12,191 nucleotides of DNA from Sutterella sp. (GTDB lineage Bacteria > Pseudomonadota > Gammaproteobacteria > Burkholderiales > Burkholderiaceae_F). The notes below the pieces were generated by a model. The model saw only the letters and a list, made by a program, of their open reading frames with translations. It made no database searches and was not told where the DNA came from. A program made the position numbers and the translations under genes. The stretch is from contig DYCH01000017.1 of the NCBI GenBank assembly GCA_019418235.1, positions 60,811-73,001 on the forward strand. The letters run 5' to 3'. Shown in pieces: positions 1 through 7,583 of the stretch. Numbering within the stretch: position 1 is the first letter of the stretch; each line of letters opens with the position of its first letter.

Positions 1-293
1 GTCTTAGCGACCGCTTCCTTTAACTTTTGGCTAGCGTGGAACGTCACCACGCGACGAGCCGTAATAGCAATTTCTTCACCCGTCTTAGGATTGCGACCCG
101 GACGTTGTGACTTATCACGCAATTGGAAGTTACCGAAACCGGAAAGCTTCACGGTGCGACCGCTTTCCAATGCCACACGGATTTCATCAAAGAATGCATC
201 CACCATCAATTTGGCTTCACGCTTGTTCATACCCTGGCGAATAAAAAGCATTTCGACCAAGTCGGCCTTCGTCATCGTTTTTGTATTATCCAT
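1..293 (-). CDS. ihfA: Integration host factor alpha subunit (partial, 3' end cut by window edge)
   Basis: The reverse strand from 293 downward reads 97 codons with no stop and runs off the left edge. The usual family length is about 99-105 residues, so only a short C-terminal tail is missing. IHF-alpha pairs with IHF-beta and bends DNA sharply at specific sites, acting in transcription, recombination and replication. The beta-arm is visible at residues 52-72 (GFGNF, then RDKSQRPGRNPKTG), with Pro69 at the position of the proline that intercalates into DNA, followed by ITARRVVTF (77-85). These match IHF-alpha more closely than HU. The start at 293 is chosen because purine-rich GAGAGA lies about 7 bases upstream; Met7 (codon at 273-275) is a possible later start. 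It lies 156 bases downstream of pheT in the same direction, the classic pheT-ihfA arrangement. That gap allows its own promoter, but I see only a weak -10-like TACAAT. Confidence 0.95.
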   Translation of the reverse strand, partial: MDNTKTMTKADLVEMLFIRQGMNKREAKLMVDAFFDEIRVALESGRTVKLSGFGNFQLRDKSQRPGRNPKTGEEIAITARRVVTFHASQKLKEAVAK

Positions 294-389
294 CTCGATC
301 TCTCTCGATTTAGCGATTTCAATGATTGTTCGATTGTATCAAAGAAAAAGTTTTGCTTTGATTTTCTTTGATTTTTTTACATCTTTTCA

Positions 390-428
390 GGGCCTAGAGT
401 GTGAAATTTTTCATCACACTCAAAGCCC
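390..428 (-). repeat. Inverted repeat / hairpin between pheT and ihfA
   Basis: GAGTGTGA at 397-404 is perfectly complementary to TCACACTC at 414-421 around a 9-base loop. After a 3-by-3 internal loop the stem continues with GGGC (390-393) against GCCC (425-428). It begins 22 bases after the pheT stop. On the minus strand the bases following it are A-rich, not U-rich, so it does not look like an intrinsic terminator for pheT. It may be an mRNA processing or stability structure, or a DNA operator for ihfA. The role is inferred. Confidence 0.6.
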
Positions 429-449
429 TTTCGGTTAAAGCTCAAACCC

Positions 450-2867
450 TTATTGACGCAACGTAGCGCCAGCGGCTTCCAAAGCTTCAATAGCAGCCTT
501 TAAGGCAGCATCAGCATCGTCACCGGAGAAGGTTTCTTCGGTCGGTTGCAACACCAAGTGGAAAGCCATACTGGCCTTGGCCTCTTGGGTTTCATCTGCG
601 GCCATGTGATAAAGGTCAAATAAGCACAAGGATTCAAATGCCTTCAAACATGCATCCGTTTGAGCGGCCTTTTCCACGGCTTCTTGCAATTGGCTATACG
701 TCACCGTTGCGGGCACCACCACACTGATGTCACGCAAAACGGGTTGGAACTTGCTCACGGCTTCATGCCACGGCACCATCGTCGTTAACATCGGTTCGAC
801 ATCAACTTCAAAAACGACCGGAGCGTGCGGCAAGCCATACGTTTGTTGCAACTTCGGATGCAATTCACCAACAAAGCCGATTTCCTTACCGTTTAAGATG
901 ATGGCAGCGCTGCGACCCGGGTGCAAAGCCGGGAAGCTCTTGGCGACAAACTCAGCCTTTAACGGTGCCAACATACGTTCAACGTCACCCTTACCATCAA
1001 AGAAGTCCACGCCACGTGAGGCCACTGCCCATTGTTCGCCCATGGCATCACCATAGAGCAAACCGGCAATACGCACGGGTTGACGAACGCCCTTGACGCT
1101 CCATTCGGTCGTCACGACGCTTTCATCACGCAAGAAAACACGGCCCACTTCAAAAAGTTTGGCACTCGTGACCTTACGGTTGAGGTTGTATTTCAAAATA
1201 TCGACCAAGCCACCGATCATTTGCGTACGCATGACGGACAATTGGCTGGCGATCGGATTGAGTAAGCGGATCGGGTTCGTGTTGTCGGCGAAGTCCTTTT
1301 CCCAAGCTTCCGGAACAAAACTAAAGTTCACCAACTCTTGGTAACCGAGGTTAGCCAATTGACGGCGAAGGTCATGCGCGCGACGCGTACCTTCAGGACG
1401 CATCTTCATAGCAGCACGAGCCATCGGCGGCACGTCAGGCAACTTTTCGTAACCCACTAAACGGGCCACTTCTTCAATTAAGTCTTCTTCGATTTCGATA
1501 TCGAAACGGTAGGTCGGAGACTTCACGCTAAAGACGTCATTTTCAAGCGTGAACTCGAAGCCCAAGCGCTTGAAGCACTCGGCCATCGTTTCGGTAGAGA
1601 TATCCATACCGATCACCTTGCGGGCACGATCGGCACGCATCGTCACCACTTCACGAGCAGGCAATTGAGTCACAGCGTCAATCACGGGGCCAACCTTCGT
1701 ATCGGCCGTACCACAAATATCAATCACCAAGCGCGTCACGTATTGCAACACGTCTTCGGTAATACCGAAGTCCACGCCACGTTCATAACGGTAAGCAGCG
1801 TCCGTGGAGAAATTCAAACGACGGCAACGGCCTTGAATGGCCTTTTGATGCCAAAAAGCTGATTCGATAGAAATACAGGTCGTTTCATCGGTCACCTTCG
1901 TGTCTTCGCCACCCATGATGCCGGACAAAACCTTCGGGCCGTTGGCATCACAAATCACGCCAAAATACGGATCCAATTGAACCGTTTGACCGTTCAAAAG
2001 TTCAATCTTTTCACCTTCGTTGGCCCAACGAACCGTGTACTTACCGCCGGCAATCTTTTCGGCATCGCTAAAGTGCGTGGGAACGCCCATTTCCAACATC
2101 ACGTAGTTGGAGATGTCAACCAAAGCGGAAATACTGCGCTGGCCGCTACGTTCCAAACGATCCTTCATCCATTGCGGAGTCGGGGCCTTCATGTTGATGT
2201 TGTCGATACGACGCGTCGTGTAACGACCGCACAAATCCGCAGCTTGCACATCCAATTCGATCTTCGTATCAGAATTGGCTTCAACCGCTTCAATCTTGGG
2301 GAAGTGAACTTCGGCACCCGTGACAGCATGCAAGTCACGAGCAACACCCACCATGGACAAAGCGTCACCACGGTTAGGCGTTAACTTAATTTCAATCTTC
2401 TTATCATCTAAATGACAAGCCTTGCGGATGTCCTCGCCGATCGTAAGGTCATCGGGCAAAATCCACAAACCGGAATGGTCTTCCGTGATACCTAATTCAC
2501 GAGCAGAGCACAACATGCCTTGAGAGAGCACACCGCGCATCTTGGCTTCTTTAATCTTGAAGTCACCCGGCAACACAGCACCAATCATGGCGCACGGCAC
2601 CTTGATCCCGGCGCACACGTTCGGCGCACCGCAGACAATTTGCAACAAAGATTCTTGACCGACATCGACTTCACAGATGTGCAAGTGGTCAGAGTTTTCA
2701 TGATCGCGGCAGGAGATGACCTTAGCGACAACGATACCGGTAAAGGCAGGAGCCACAGAGCTCACTTCTTCGACTTCCAAACCGGCCATCGTCATGGCTT
2801 CACACAACTCGTCGGAGGTCAATTCCGGATTGATATAGGAGCGTAACCAACTTTCAGAAAATATCAT
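450..2867 (-). CDS. pheT: Phenylalanine--tRNA ligase beta subunit
   Basis: This is the large subunit of the cytoplasmic alpha2-beta2 phenylalanyl-tRNA synthetase, which charges tRNA-Phe and edits mischarged Tyr-tRNA-Phe. The length is 805 residues against about 795 in E. coli. The start region (MIFSESWLRSYINP) is the standard N-terminus. Domains in order: a tRNA-binding EMAP-like OB fold at roughly 39-150 (SDHLHICEVDVG, LSQGMLCSARELGI), the B3/4 editing region at roughly 210-390, B5 at roughly 405-480, the catalytic-like core, and a C-terminal FDX-ACB anticodon-binding domain at roughly 710-805 (FQPVLRDISVVVP). The ATG at 2867 is preceded by AAAGAGA about 8 bases upstream. It follows pheS by 36 bases with no terminator between them, so the two subunits are surely co-transcribed. 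No frameshift or unusual gap is seen. Confidence 0.98.
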   Translation of the reverse strand: MIFSESWLRSYINPELTSDELCEAMTMAGLEVEEVSSVAPAFTGIVVAKVISCRDHENSDHLHICEVDVGQESLLQIVCGAPNVCAGIKVPCAMIGAVLPGDFKIKEAKMRGVLSQGMLCSARELGITEDHSGLWILPDDLTIGEDIRKACHLDDKKIEIKLTPNRGDALSMVGVARDLHAVTGAEVHFPKIEAVEANSDTKIELDVQAADLCGRYTTRRIDNINMKAPTPQWMKDRLERSGQRSISALVDISNYVMLEMGVPTHFSDAEKIAGGKYTVRWANEGEKIELLNGQTVQLDPYFGVICDANGPKVLSGIMGGEDTKVTDETTCISIESAFWHQKAIQGRCRRLNFSTDAAYRYERGVDFGITEDVLQYVTRLVIDICGTADTKVGPVIDAVTQLPAREVVTMRADRARKVIGMDISTETMAECFKRLGFEFTLENDVFSVKSPTYRFDIEIEEDLIEEVARLVGYEKLPDVPPMARAAMKMRPEGTRRAHDLRRQLANLGYQELVNFSFVPEAWEKDFADNTNPIRLLNPIASQLSVMRTQMIGGLVDILKYNLNRKVTSAKLFEVGRVFLRDESVVTTEWSVKGVRQPVRIAGLLYGDAMGEQWAVASRGVDFFDGKGDVERMLAPLKAEFVAKSFPALHPGRSAAIILNGKEIGFVGELHPKLQQTYGLPHAPVVFEVDVEPMLTTMVPWHEAVSKFQPVLRDISVVVPATVTYSQLQEAVEKAAQTDACLKAFESLCLFDLYHMAADETQEAKASMAFHLVLQPTEETFSGDDADAALKAAIEALEAAGATLRQ

Positions 2868-2903
2868 TTCTTTTCTCTTTGATAATTGACGAACAACGAA
2901 CTA

Positions 2904-3923
2904 TTAACGATTGAATTGCTTCAAGAAGCGCAAATCGCCTTCGAAGAACAAACGCAAATCGTCAATACCGTAACGCAACATCGTCAAGCGTTCCAAACCG
3001 GAACCGAAAGCAAAACCGATGTACTTTTCAGGATCTAAACCGTAGTTGCGAACCACGTTCGGGTGCACTTCACCGGCGCCCGAGATTTCCAACCAACGAC
3101 CCTTCTTCGGACCACTCGTGAACATCATGTCCACTTCAACAGAGGGTTCCGTGAACGGGAAGTAGCTCGGACGGAAACGCACAACCAAATCTTCCGTTTC
3201 AAAGAAACGACGCAAGAAGTCGGTGTAAACGCCCTTCAAGTCAGAAAAACTCACGTTGATATCAATCCAAACGCCTTCGACTTGGTGGAACATCGGAGAG
3301 TGCGTAGCGTCGCTGTCAACACGGTACGTACGACCCGGAGCGATCACCTTGATCGGAGCTTGGTGCGTACGGGCGTAGCGCACTTGCATGGGAGAGGTGT
3401 GCGGACGCAACGGCAACAACTTACCCGTTTCATCCTTCATGTCCACGTAGAACGTATCTTGCATGGAACGAGCCGGGTGATTGGGCGGATTGTTCAAAGC
3501 CGTAAAGGAGTACCAGTCCGTTTCGATTTCGGGGCCGTCAGCGACGTCAAAACCGATGGAAGCAAAGATTTCTTCAATACGCATTTGCGTAGCAATCACC
3601 GGGTGAATGCCACCTTGCGGATACTTACGACCGGGTAAGGTCACGTCAAGGGCTTCTGCCGCTAAACGAGCTGCCAACTTTTCGTTAGCCAATTCTTCAC
3701 GACGGGCTTCGAGGGCTTGCTCGATTTCGCGCTTGGCAGTGCCTAACGCTTGACCCATTTCACGCTTTTCTTCGGGCGTCAACTTGGACAAACCCTTCAT
3801 CAAAGCCGTGATGGAACCCGTTTTCCCTAAAAACTTCGCCTTGGCATCTTCCAAAGCTGCCGGTGCAGCCGCTTGAGCAAAAGCGCTCTTGGCCTCGGCG
3901 ACAATTTGCGACAAATCTTGCAT
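2904..3923 (-). CDS. pheS: Phenylalanine--tRNA ligase alpha subunit
   Basis: This is the catalytic class II subunit of phenylalanyl-tRNA synthetase, 339 residues (E. coli 327). An N-terminal coiled coil that contacts tRNA fills roughly residues 1-90. The catalytic core carries HTSPMQ (175-180), motif 2 region FHQVEGVWID (212-221), GAGEVHP (282-288) and motif 3 FAFGSGLERL (304-313). Ala305 in FAFGSG probably corresponds to E. coli Ala294, which sets the size of the amino-acid pocket; it is the wild-type residue here. The C-terminus LRFLKQFNR is typical. The start at 3923 gives the standard MQDL beginning, but the Shine-Dalgarno match is weak (CAAGA). It is the first gene of pheS-pheT-ihfA here. 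The upstream neighbour is a divergent stress gene rather than rplT. I found no Phe-rich leader peptide of the E. coli pheM type. Confidence 0.98.
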   Translation of the reverse strand: MQDLSQIVAEAKSAFAQAAAPAALEDAKAKFLGKTGSITALMKGLSKLTPEEKREMGQALGTAKREIEQALEARREELANEKLAARLAAEALDVTLPGRKYPQGGIHPVIATQMRIEEIFASIGFDVADGPEIETDWYSFTALNNPPNHPARSMQDTFYVDMKDETGKLLPLRPHTSPMQVRYARTHQAPIKVIAPGRTYRVDSDATHSPMFHQVEGVWIDINVSFSDLKGVYTDFLRRFFETEDLVVRFRPSYFPFTEPSVEVDMMFTSGPKKGRWLEISGAGEVHPNVVRNYGLDPEKYIGFAFGSGLERLTMLRYGIDDLRLFFEGDLRFLKQFNR

Positions 3924-3956
3924 AGTATCTTGATTTTTTGGTCAAAGAAAAAACTT

Positions 3957-3962
3957 ATTATA
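3957..3962 (-). promoter_or_regulatory. Candidate -10 box for pheST
   Basis: The minus strand carries a perfect TATAAT 34 bases upstream of the pheS start codon. No good -35 hexamer lies 16-18 bases further upstream (the 17-base spacing gives AGGAAA), and there is no extended -10 TG. The placement fits a pheST promoter with a short leader, but the match rests on the -10 alone. Confidence 0.35.
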
Positions 3963-4164
3963 GCCTCTGAAATGACGATTTTCCTATGATTTTTCTAAGA
4001 ATTTTCGATTTTTACATTGAATGGACTACTCCAGAAGAAAATGTTGGTGATCGGGTGCTTTTTGCTCCAAGAAAAAATAGTTCAATGCCCCTTCAAAATC
4101 GGCGTACACTGAAATTGAGAACAGAAATCAGTCCTTGTCATTAAGGGTTTTGAATTGTCACTTT

Positions 4165-4170
4165 GGAGAG
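4165..4170 (+). promoter_or_regulatory. Ribosome binding site that sets the usp start
   Basis: GGAGAG ends six bases before the ATG at 4177. The reading frame is open further upstream to an ATG at 4135, but the extra 14 residues have no family counterpart and would overlap this site. The ATG at 4173 is in another frame. Confidence 0.8.
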
Positions 4171-4176
4171 TCATGT

Positions 4177-5064
4177 ATGCGTATCTTAGTTCCTGTTGAC
4201 GGTAGTCTCGATTGCCGAGAAGCCTTAAAGTTTTTAGCTTCCAGAAAGTCACTTTTAGCCACACAACCCCTCGTTGAGCTTCTCTACATTCAAGTGCCTC
4301 TGGATGGTCGCGTCACCGAGCAAGCTGACTTTGACATGACTGCTTATTACGGTAACACGGCTCGTGAGGTCTTTACTTCCATGCGTAGCGACATTGAAGC
4401 ATTGGGTATTGAAGTGAAGAAATCTCACTTGGTCGGCCATCCCGCAGAAGTGATTCCTGAATACGCTCAAGACAAAAATGTCGATTTGATTGTGATGGGC
4501 GCTCGTGGCATGAGCACGTTAAAGAATCTCTACATGGGTTCCGTGTCACTTTCGGTGGTTTCTTCCGGTGTCTGCCCAGTTTTGATTTGCCGCAAGAGCG
4601 TCTACTTTGGCGATGAAAACTTAAATGTCACGATCGCTGTAGACGGCTCTGACTTCGGTCCCAAGTGTGCTGATTTTGCCATCAAGAATAAAGCCCTCTT
4701 TGGTCCGTCTCCGAAATTTGAATTAGTGAGCATTCAATCGGACATTCGAGCCATTATGCCCTCACAAGTCAGTCAAGCCACGCTCAATGAAAAGGTTCGT
4801 TTGAACGAACTTTGTGAAGAAGAATTCAATGAATTGGTAGCGCCCACAGAAGCCAAATTTAAGGAAGCCGGCATTGAAGTGGATAAGACCTTCATCATTG
4901 GCGATCCGGAAATTGACCTTTTGCACCACGCTCATCACAACTCTGACTTGGTCATTATGGGCACGCATGGTCGGGGCGCATTGAAGTCCCTCGTTTTTGG
5001 TAGCTGCACTCGTGCACTAATTTCTTCGAGCGACTTACCGGTTTTGATTATGCCCAAAGCCTAG
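4177..5064 (+). CDS. Universal stress protein with two tandem UspA domains
   Basis: This is a 295-residue cytoplasmic protein made of two UspA folds in tandem. The first begins at RILVPVDGS (2-10), and the second begins near the middle with VTIAVDGSDFG. Both halves keep the nucleotide-binding signature G-x2-G-x9-G-S: residues 108-122 (GARG then GS) and 262-276 (GTHG then GS). Each half is therefore predicted to bind ATP, as in the MJ0577-type family, whereas UspA-type members lack this motif. Such proteins help cells survive starvation, oxidative or respiratory stress; the exact role here cannot be told. The start at 4177 is chosen for the GGAGAG at 4165-4170 and because the UspA fold begins at once. 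It is transcribed away from pheST and ends at a strong intrinsic terminator, so it is a single-gene unit. The codon and base use resemble the rest of the window. Confidence 0.93.
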   Translation: MRILVPVDGSLDCREALKFLASRKSLLATQPLVELLYIQVPLDGRVTEQADFDMTAYYGNTAREVFTSMRSDIEALGIEVKKSHLVGHPAEVIPEYAQDKNVDLIVMGARGMSTLKNLYMGSVSLSVVSSGVCPVLICRKSVYFGDENLNVTIAVDGSDFGPKCADFAIKNKALFGPSPKFELVSIQSDIRAIMPSQVSQATLNEKVRLNELCEEEFNELVAPTEAKFKEAGIEVDKTFIIGDPEIDLLHHAHHNSDLVIMGTHGRGALKSLVFGSCTRALISSSDLPVLIMPKA

Positions 5065-5093
5065 CTTTTGAATCTCTCTAGCGGCTAAGGTTT

Positions 5094-5126
5094 GCCTGCC
5101 GTTCTTTTTGAGGACGGCAGGCTTTT
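5094..5126 (+). terminator. Rho-independent terminator after usp
   Basis: GCCTGCCGT (5094-5102) pairs perfectly with ACGGCAGGC (5114-5122). The stem can extend by a T-G wobble and a C-G pair into a small loop. A run of four T follows directly. It sits 30 bases after the usp stop. Confidence 0.85.
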
Positions 5127-5157
5127 AGCAATCAGTTTTGCTTAATCCGCATTAAAA

Positions 5158-5200
5158 AGAGTTGTTAATCGACCTCAACTCTGAGTATCCTAGTCAGAGT
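5158..5200 (+). promoter_or_regulatory. Two overlapping inverted repeats upstream of lysR (candidate operator)
   Basis: AGAGTTG (5158-5164) is the inverse of CAACTCT (5176-5182) with 11 bases between. ACTCTGA (5178-5184) is the inverse of TCAGAGT (5194-5200) with 9 bases between. The two dyads share ACTCT (5178-5182), so three AGAGT half-sites alternate in orientation. A weak promoter (TTGTTA at 5162, TATCCT at 5186, 18-base spacer) lies across them. LysR-family regulators often repress their own gene from such sites; that this one binds here is inferred. Confidence 0.45.
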
Positions 5201-5264
5201 ATCTCTTAAAACGTTGATGCAATTTTGTCGCTAGCCCATTGTTATTTTCAAAGCGAGAGAAGCC

Positions 5265-6257
5265 ATGGATAGATCTTACGACCTGCAAAGTTGGAAACTT
5301 TTTCTAGCCGTTGCTCGAAAAGGCAGTATTAGCGGTGTTTGTAATGACTTTGGGATGGATGCTGCCGGGGCAAGCCGTGTTTTGTCCGCTTTAGAAAAGT
5401 CGCTCGGTGACGTCCCTCTGATCAATCGTTCTGTTCGGCCGCTGGCACTGACAGACAATGGGAAAATTGCTTTTTCTTATGCTGAAAAAATGCTTTCATT
5501 GCGAGAAGAAATGGGGCAATCGATCAGTCACGACCCCAACTCTTTGAAAGGAATCATTAGAGCCGCGCTCCCCCCTGCCGTTCTAAGAGATTTGCTCACG
5601 CCGAAACTCATGAAATTCTGTGAGCAATACCCGGACATTGACCTACAAATCGAAGAGTACACGGCAGGCGTCCCCATCACCTTTGAAAATCATCGAGGTG
5701 ACCTACTCGATGTTGTTGTCTCTTACGGCCCCGACAAAATCCACACGAACATTGTTCAAATCTGCTACGGACGAGGCGATCTGATTTCGTGCGCAAGTCC
5801 CATGTACCTAAAACGATTTGGAATGCCAAAAACACCTGAAGAACTCGCTCAACACACTGGCATTGTTATTTCCAACAACATGAGAACAACCGTTCCAACG
5901 CTCACCAAAGGTGATGAGTCCTGTGCGATTCGTTGGAAGAAACAAATCATTTTTGATTCACCAACTGCTGCAAAAACAGCGGTTCTTTTAGGATCTGGCA
6001 TTCACACTTCTTTGCCACTTCTTCACTGCTTCGAAGAAATTAAACAAAAGAAATTAATCCCCTTATTTCCAGACTGGGAGCAACCTTCTCTCGGTCTGTA
6101 CATTTATTCTCGACCGGAATGCGTCAAATTGAAAAGAGTGCGCTTATTCATTGATTGGTACAAAGCCGTCATGGCCAAAATTCACTCTGAATGTTTCAGT
6201 GCGACTGAACCGTATTTTGGCGACAGAATGAGAAATAATTACTTCAATTCCCTTTAA
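5265..6257 (+). CDS. LysR-family transcriptional regulator
   Basis: This is a 330-residue LysR-type regulator. The N-terminal winged helix-turn-helix is at residues 6-65: LQSWKLFLAVARKGSISGV, then AAGASRVLSALEKSLGDVPL and a wing ending LALTDNGK, matching the family layout of F..V...GS, S..L..LE..LG..L and LT..G. A linker helix follows to about residue 90, then a periplasmic-binding-protein-like effector domain from about 93 (GIIRAALPP). The start at 5265 is preceded by GAGAGA five bases upstream. The gene is 126 bases upstream of the porin on the same strand and heads the porin-dcuC-lyase group, so it is the likely regulator of that cassette. The inducer may be the imported substrate or a C4-dicarboxylate, but this is not shown by sequence. 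Binding sites may be the dyads at 5158-5200 and 6263-6280. Confidence 0.93.
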   Translation: MDRSYDLQSWKLFLAVARKGSISGVCNDFGMDAAGASRVLSALEKSLGDVPLINRSVRPLALTDNGKIAFSYAEKMLSLREEMGQSISHDPNSLKGIIRAALPPAVLRDLLTPKLMKFCEQYPDIDLQIEEYTAGVPITFENHRGDLLDVVVSYGPDKIHTNIVQICYGRGDLISCASPMYLKRFGMPKTPEELAQHTGIVISNNMRTTVPTLTKGDESCAIRWKKQIIFDSPTAAKTAVLLGSGIHTSLPLLHCFEEIKQKKLIPLFPDWEQPSLGLYIYSRPECVKLKRVRLFIDWYKAVMAKIHSECFSATEPYFGDRMRNNYFNSL

Positions 6258-6262
6258 GTTAC

Positions 6263-6280
6263 TTTGTAAGAAATTACAAA
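6263..6280 (+). repeat. Short perfect palindrome after lysR, upstream of the porin
   Basis: TTTGTAA (6263-6269) and TTACAAA (6274-6280) are exact inverses around a GAAA tetraloop. It starts 6 bases after the lysR stop. The stem is AT-rich and T-runs follow only after 12 bases, so it could be a weak lysR terminator or a DNA-level operator for the porin cassette. I cannot decide between them. Confidence 0.45.
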
Positions 6281-6324
6281 ACACAATGGCTTTTTCTGCT
6301 ATTTTTTTGTTGATTTTCTCAAAG

Positions 6325-6330
6325 GATAAT
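6325..6330 (+). promoter_or_regulatory. Candidate -10 box for the porin cassette
   Basis: GATAAT matches five of six bases of the consensus and lies 53 bases before the porin start. The region 16-18 bases upstream is a T-run with no good -35, which would fit an activator-dependent promoter under LysR control. Confidence 0.25.
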
Positions 6331-6383
6331 GAACGCTAAGTTCTGTTTAGGAATTCGTCCATTTTTCCATTGGGAGATAACAA

Positions 6384-7496
6384 ATGAAAAAGCACCTCCT
6401 TGCCCTTGCGATTCTCTCTAGTCTCGCAGCATGTGCACAAGCCGCCGACATCAAAGTGTACGGTGTACTCGATTACGGTTTTACGGTTAGCAAAAATACC
6501 GGCAAAGATGGCAGTAGCCATTGGGATACGGCCATGAAAAGCGGCGGTCGTAATTCTTCCCGCTTCGGCATTAAAGGTACCGAAGATCTTGGCAATGATT
6601 ACAAAATCGGTTTTATTCTTGAAAGTCAATTTTTAGGTGACACGGGTGCATTACAAACGGAAGGACGCCTTTGGGAACGTGAATCGTCCTTGTCACTTTC
6701 CGGCCCCTTCGGCAAGGTTACGGTTGGTCGTTTAGGTTACATGAAGGGCGTTGTGGGCTCCACCGCTCTTTATAACTCCTACCGCGTCAATCCTTTCGGT
6801 GGTGTACAAGATAAGTACATCGGTGGTTTTAAGCCTTACATGACGGGCACTACCTGGTCGGTTGATAATTCCATCGTTTACGCTACGCCTCAAATGGCAG
6901 GGTTAACGGGTTATCTTCAATACTCCAATGCCACCAACGGCGATGAAGGCGAAACCAATAACGCTAAGGATCGTTATTTTGCTGGCGCCCTTCGTTATCA
7001 AAACGGTCCTTTATTTGCTCAAATGCTTGTCGATACCACTAACCGTGGCAATGCTGAAACCTATTCCGACAAGACGCACAAAGATCCGTTCTCCGCCGGT
7101 ATGCAAATTGCTTACGACTTTGGTTTTGTTAAGCCCTTCTTTATGGTCGAGTACTTCAAAGAATCAACGCTTAATAACAGTGGCAAACTCACCGTCACCA
7201 AACAAAACTACGACGGTTTCGGCACAACCCTCGTTTTGCAAACGCCCGTCTGGGGTGGGCAAGTCAAACTCGGCGGTGGTTACATGAATGCAGAGTTGTC
7301 GGACGATAAAAACGGCACGGCCAAGTATGACGTTACGCGCTACGGTGTGTCCATTGGCTACGACTACCCGATGACAAAACGTACCCACATTTATACCGAC
7401 GCCGGTTTCATCAAGCAAACGGTTGAACAACTCAACCAAGCCGACGAAACTAAAAAGGGTTACGAATACATCATCGGTATGGTTCATTATTTTTAA
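6384..7496 (+). CDS. General porin of the outer membrane (Burkholderiales type)
   Basis: This is a 370-residue trimeric beta-barrel porin for passive uptake of small hydrophilic, often anionic, solutes. The signal peptide is residues 1-20 (KK, hydrophobic stretch, then AQA before ADIKVYG), giving a mature protein of about 350 residues. The barrel opens with VYGVLDYGF. The family-typical segment SRFGIKGTEDLGNDYKIGF follows at about 56-74, and FGKVTVGR precedes the constriction-loop region. The chain ends YIIGMVHYF with the terminal Phe needed for assembly by the BAM complex. The start is fixed by GGGAGA about 6 bases upstream. Odd point: LAAC at residues 14-17 resembles a lipobox, but the barrel family and the AQA site favour signal peptidase I. 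It lies between lysR and dcuC, and probably lets the cassette's substrate cross the outer membrane. Confidence 0.93.
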   Translation: MKKHLLALAILSSLAACAQAADIKVYGVLDYGFTVSKNTGKDGSSHWDTAMKSGGRNSSRFGIKGTEDLGNDYKIGFILESQFLGDTGALQTEGRLWERESSLSLSGPFGKVTVGRLGYMKGVVGSTALYNSYRVNPFGGVQDKYIGGFKPYMTGTTWSVDNSIVYATPQMAGLTGYLQYSNATNGDEGETNNAKDRYFAGALRYQNGPLFAQMLVDTTNRGNAETYSDKTHKDPFSAGMQIAYDFGFVKPFFMVEYFKESTLNNSGKLTVTKQNYDGFGTTLVLQTPVWGGQVKLGGGYMNAELSDDKNGTAKYDVTRYGVSIGYDYPMTKRTHIYTDAGFIKQTVEQLNQADETKKGYEYIIGMVHYF

Positions 7497-7508
7497 TACG
7501 TGAATGAC

Positions 7509-7551
7509 GATGGAGATCCGACACATCAACGGTTGGAACGGATCTCCTATC
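7509..7551 (+). repeat. Strong intercistronic hairpin between porin and dcuC
   Basis: GGAGATCCG (7512-7520) pairs perfectly with CGGATCTCC (7539-7547). Skipping one bulged T, GAT (7509-7511) also pairs with ATC (7549-7551). The loop is 18 bases. No U-tract follows, so full termination is not expected. A likely role is to protect or process the porin mRNA 3' end so that the porin is made in excess over the transporter (inferred). Confidence 0.65.
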
Positions 7552-7583
7552 CACCATTAAAGTACCTTTTAAAGGACTTAAAA

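Noticed and set aside
294..389. IHF binding site for autoregulation of ihfA
   Set aside because: Several ATCAA cores are present, but none has the TTR element at the required spacing.
400..418. CRP-binding site (TGTGA ... TCACA)
   Set aside because: The halves are separated by 9 bases; CRP needs 6. It is better explained as part of a longer hairpin.
3924..4134. Phe-rich leader peptide and attenuator before pheS
   Set aside because: A TTT-TTT-CTT-TGA run exists near 3940, but no start codon lies in frame and no terminator hairpin follows.
4135..4176. Upstream extension of the universal stress protein to an ATG at 4135
   Set aside because: The added 14 residues do not belong to the UspA fold and would overlap the clear GGAGAG site serving the ATG at 4177.
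7500..7583. N-terminal extension of the DcuC-family transporter to an ATG at 7500
   Set aside because: It would add 28 polar residues encoded by the intercistronic hairpin, and no ribosome site precedes 7500; AAAGGA fits the ATG at 7584.
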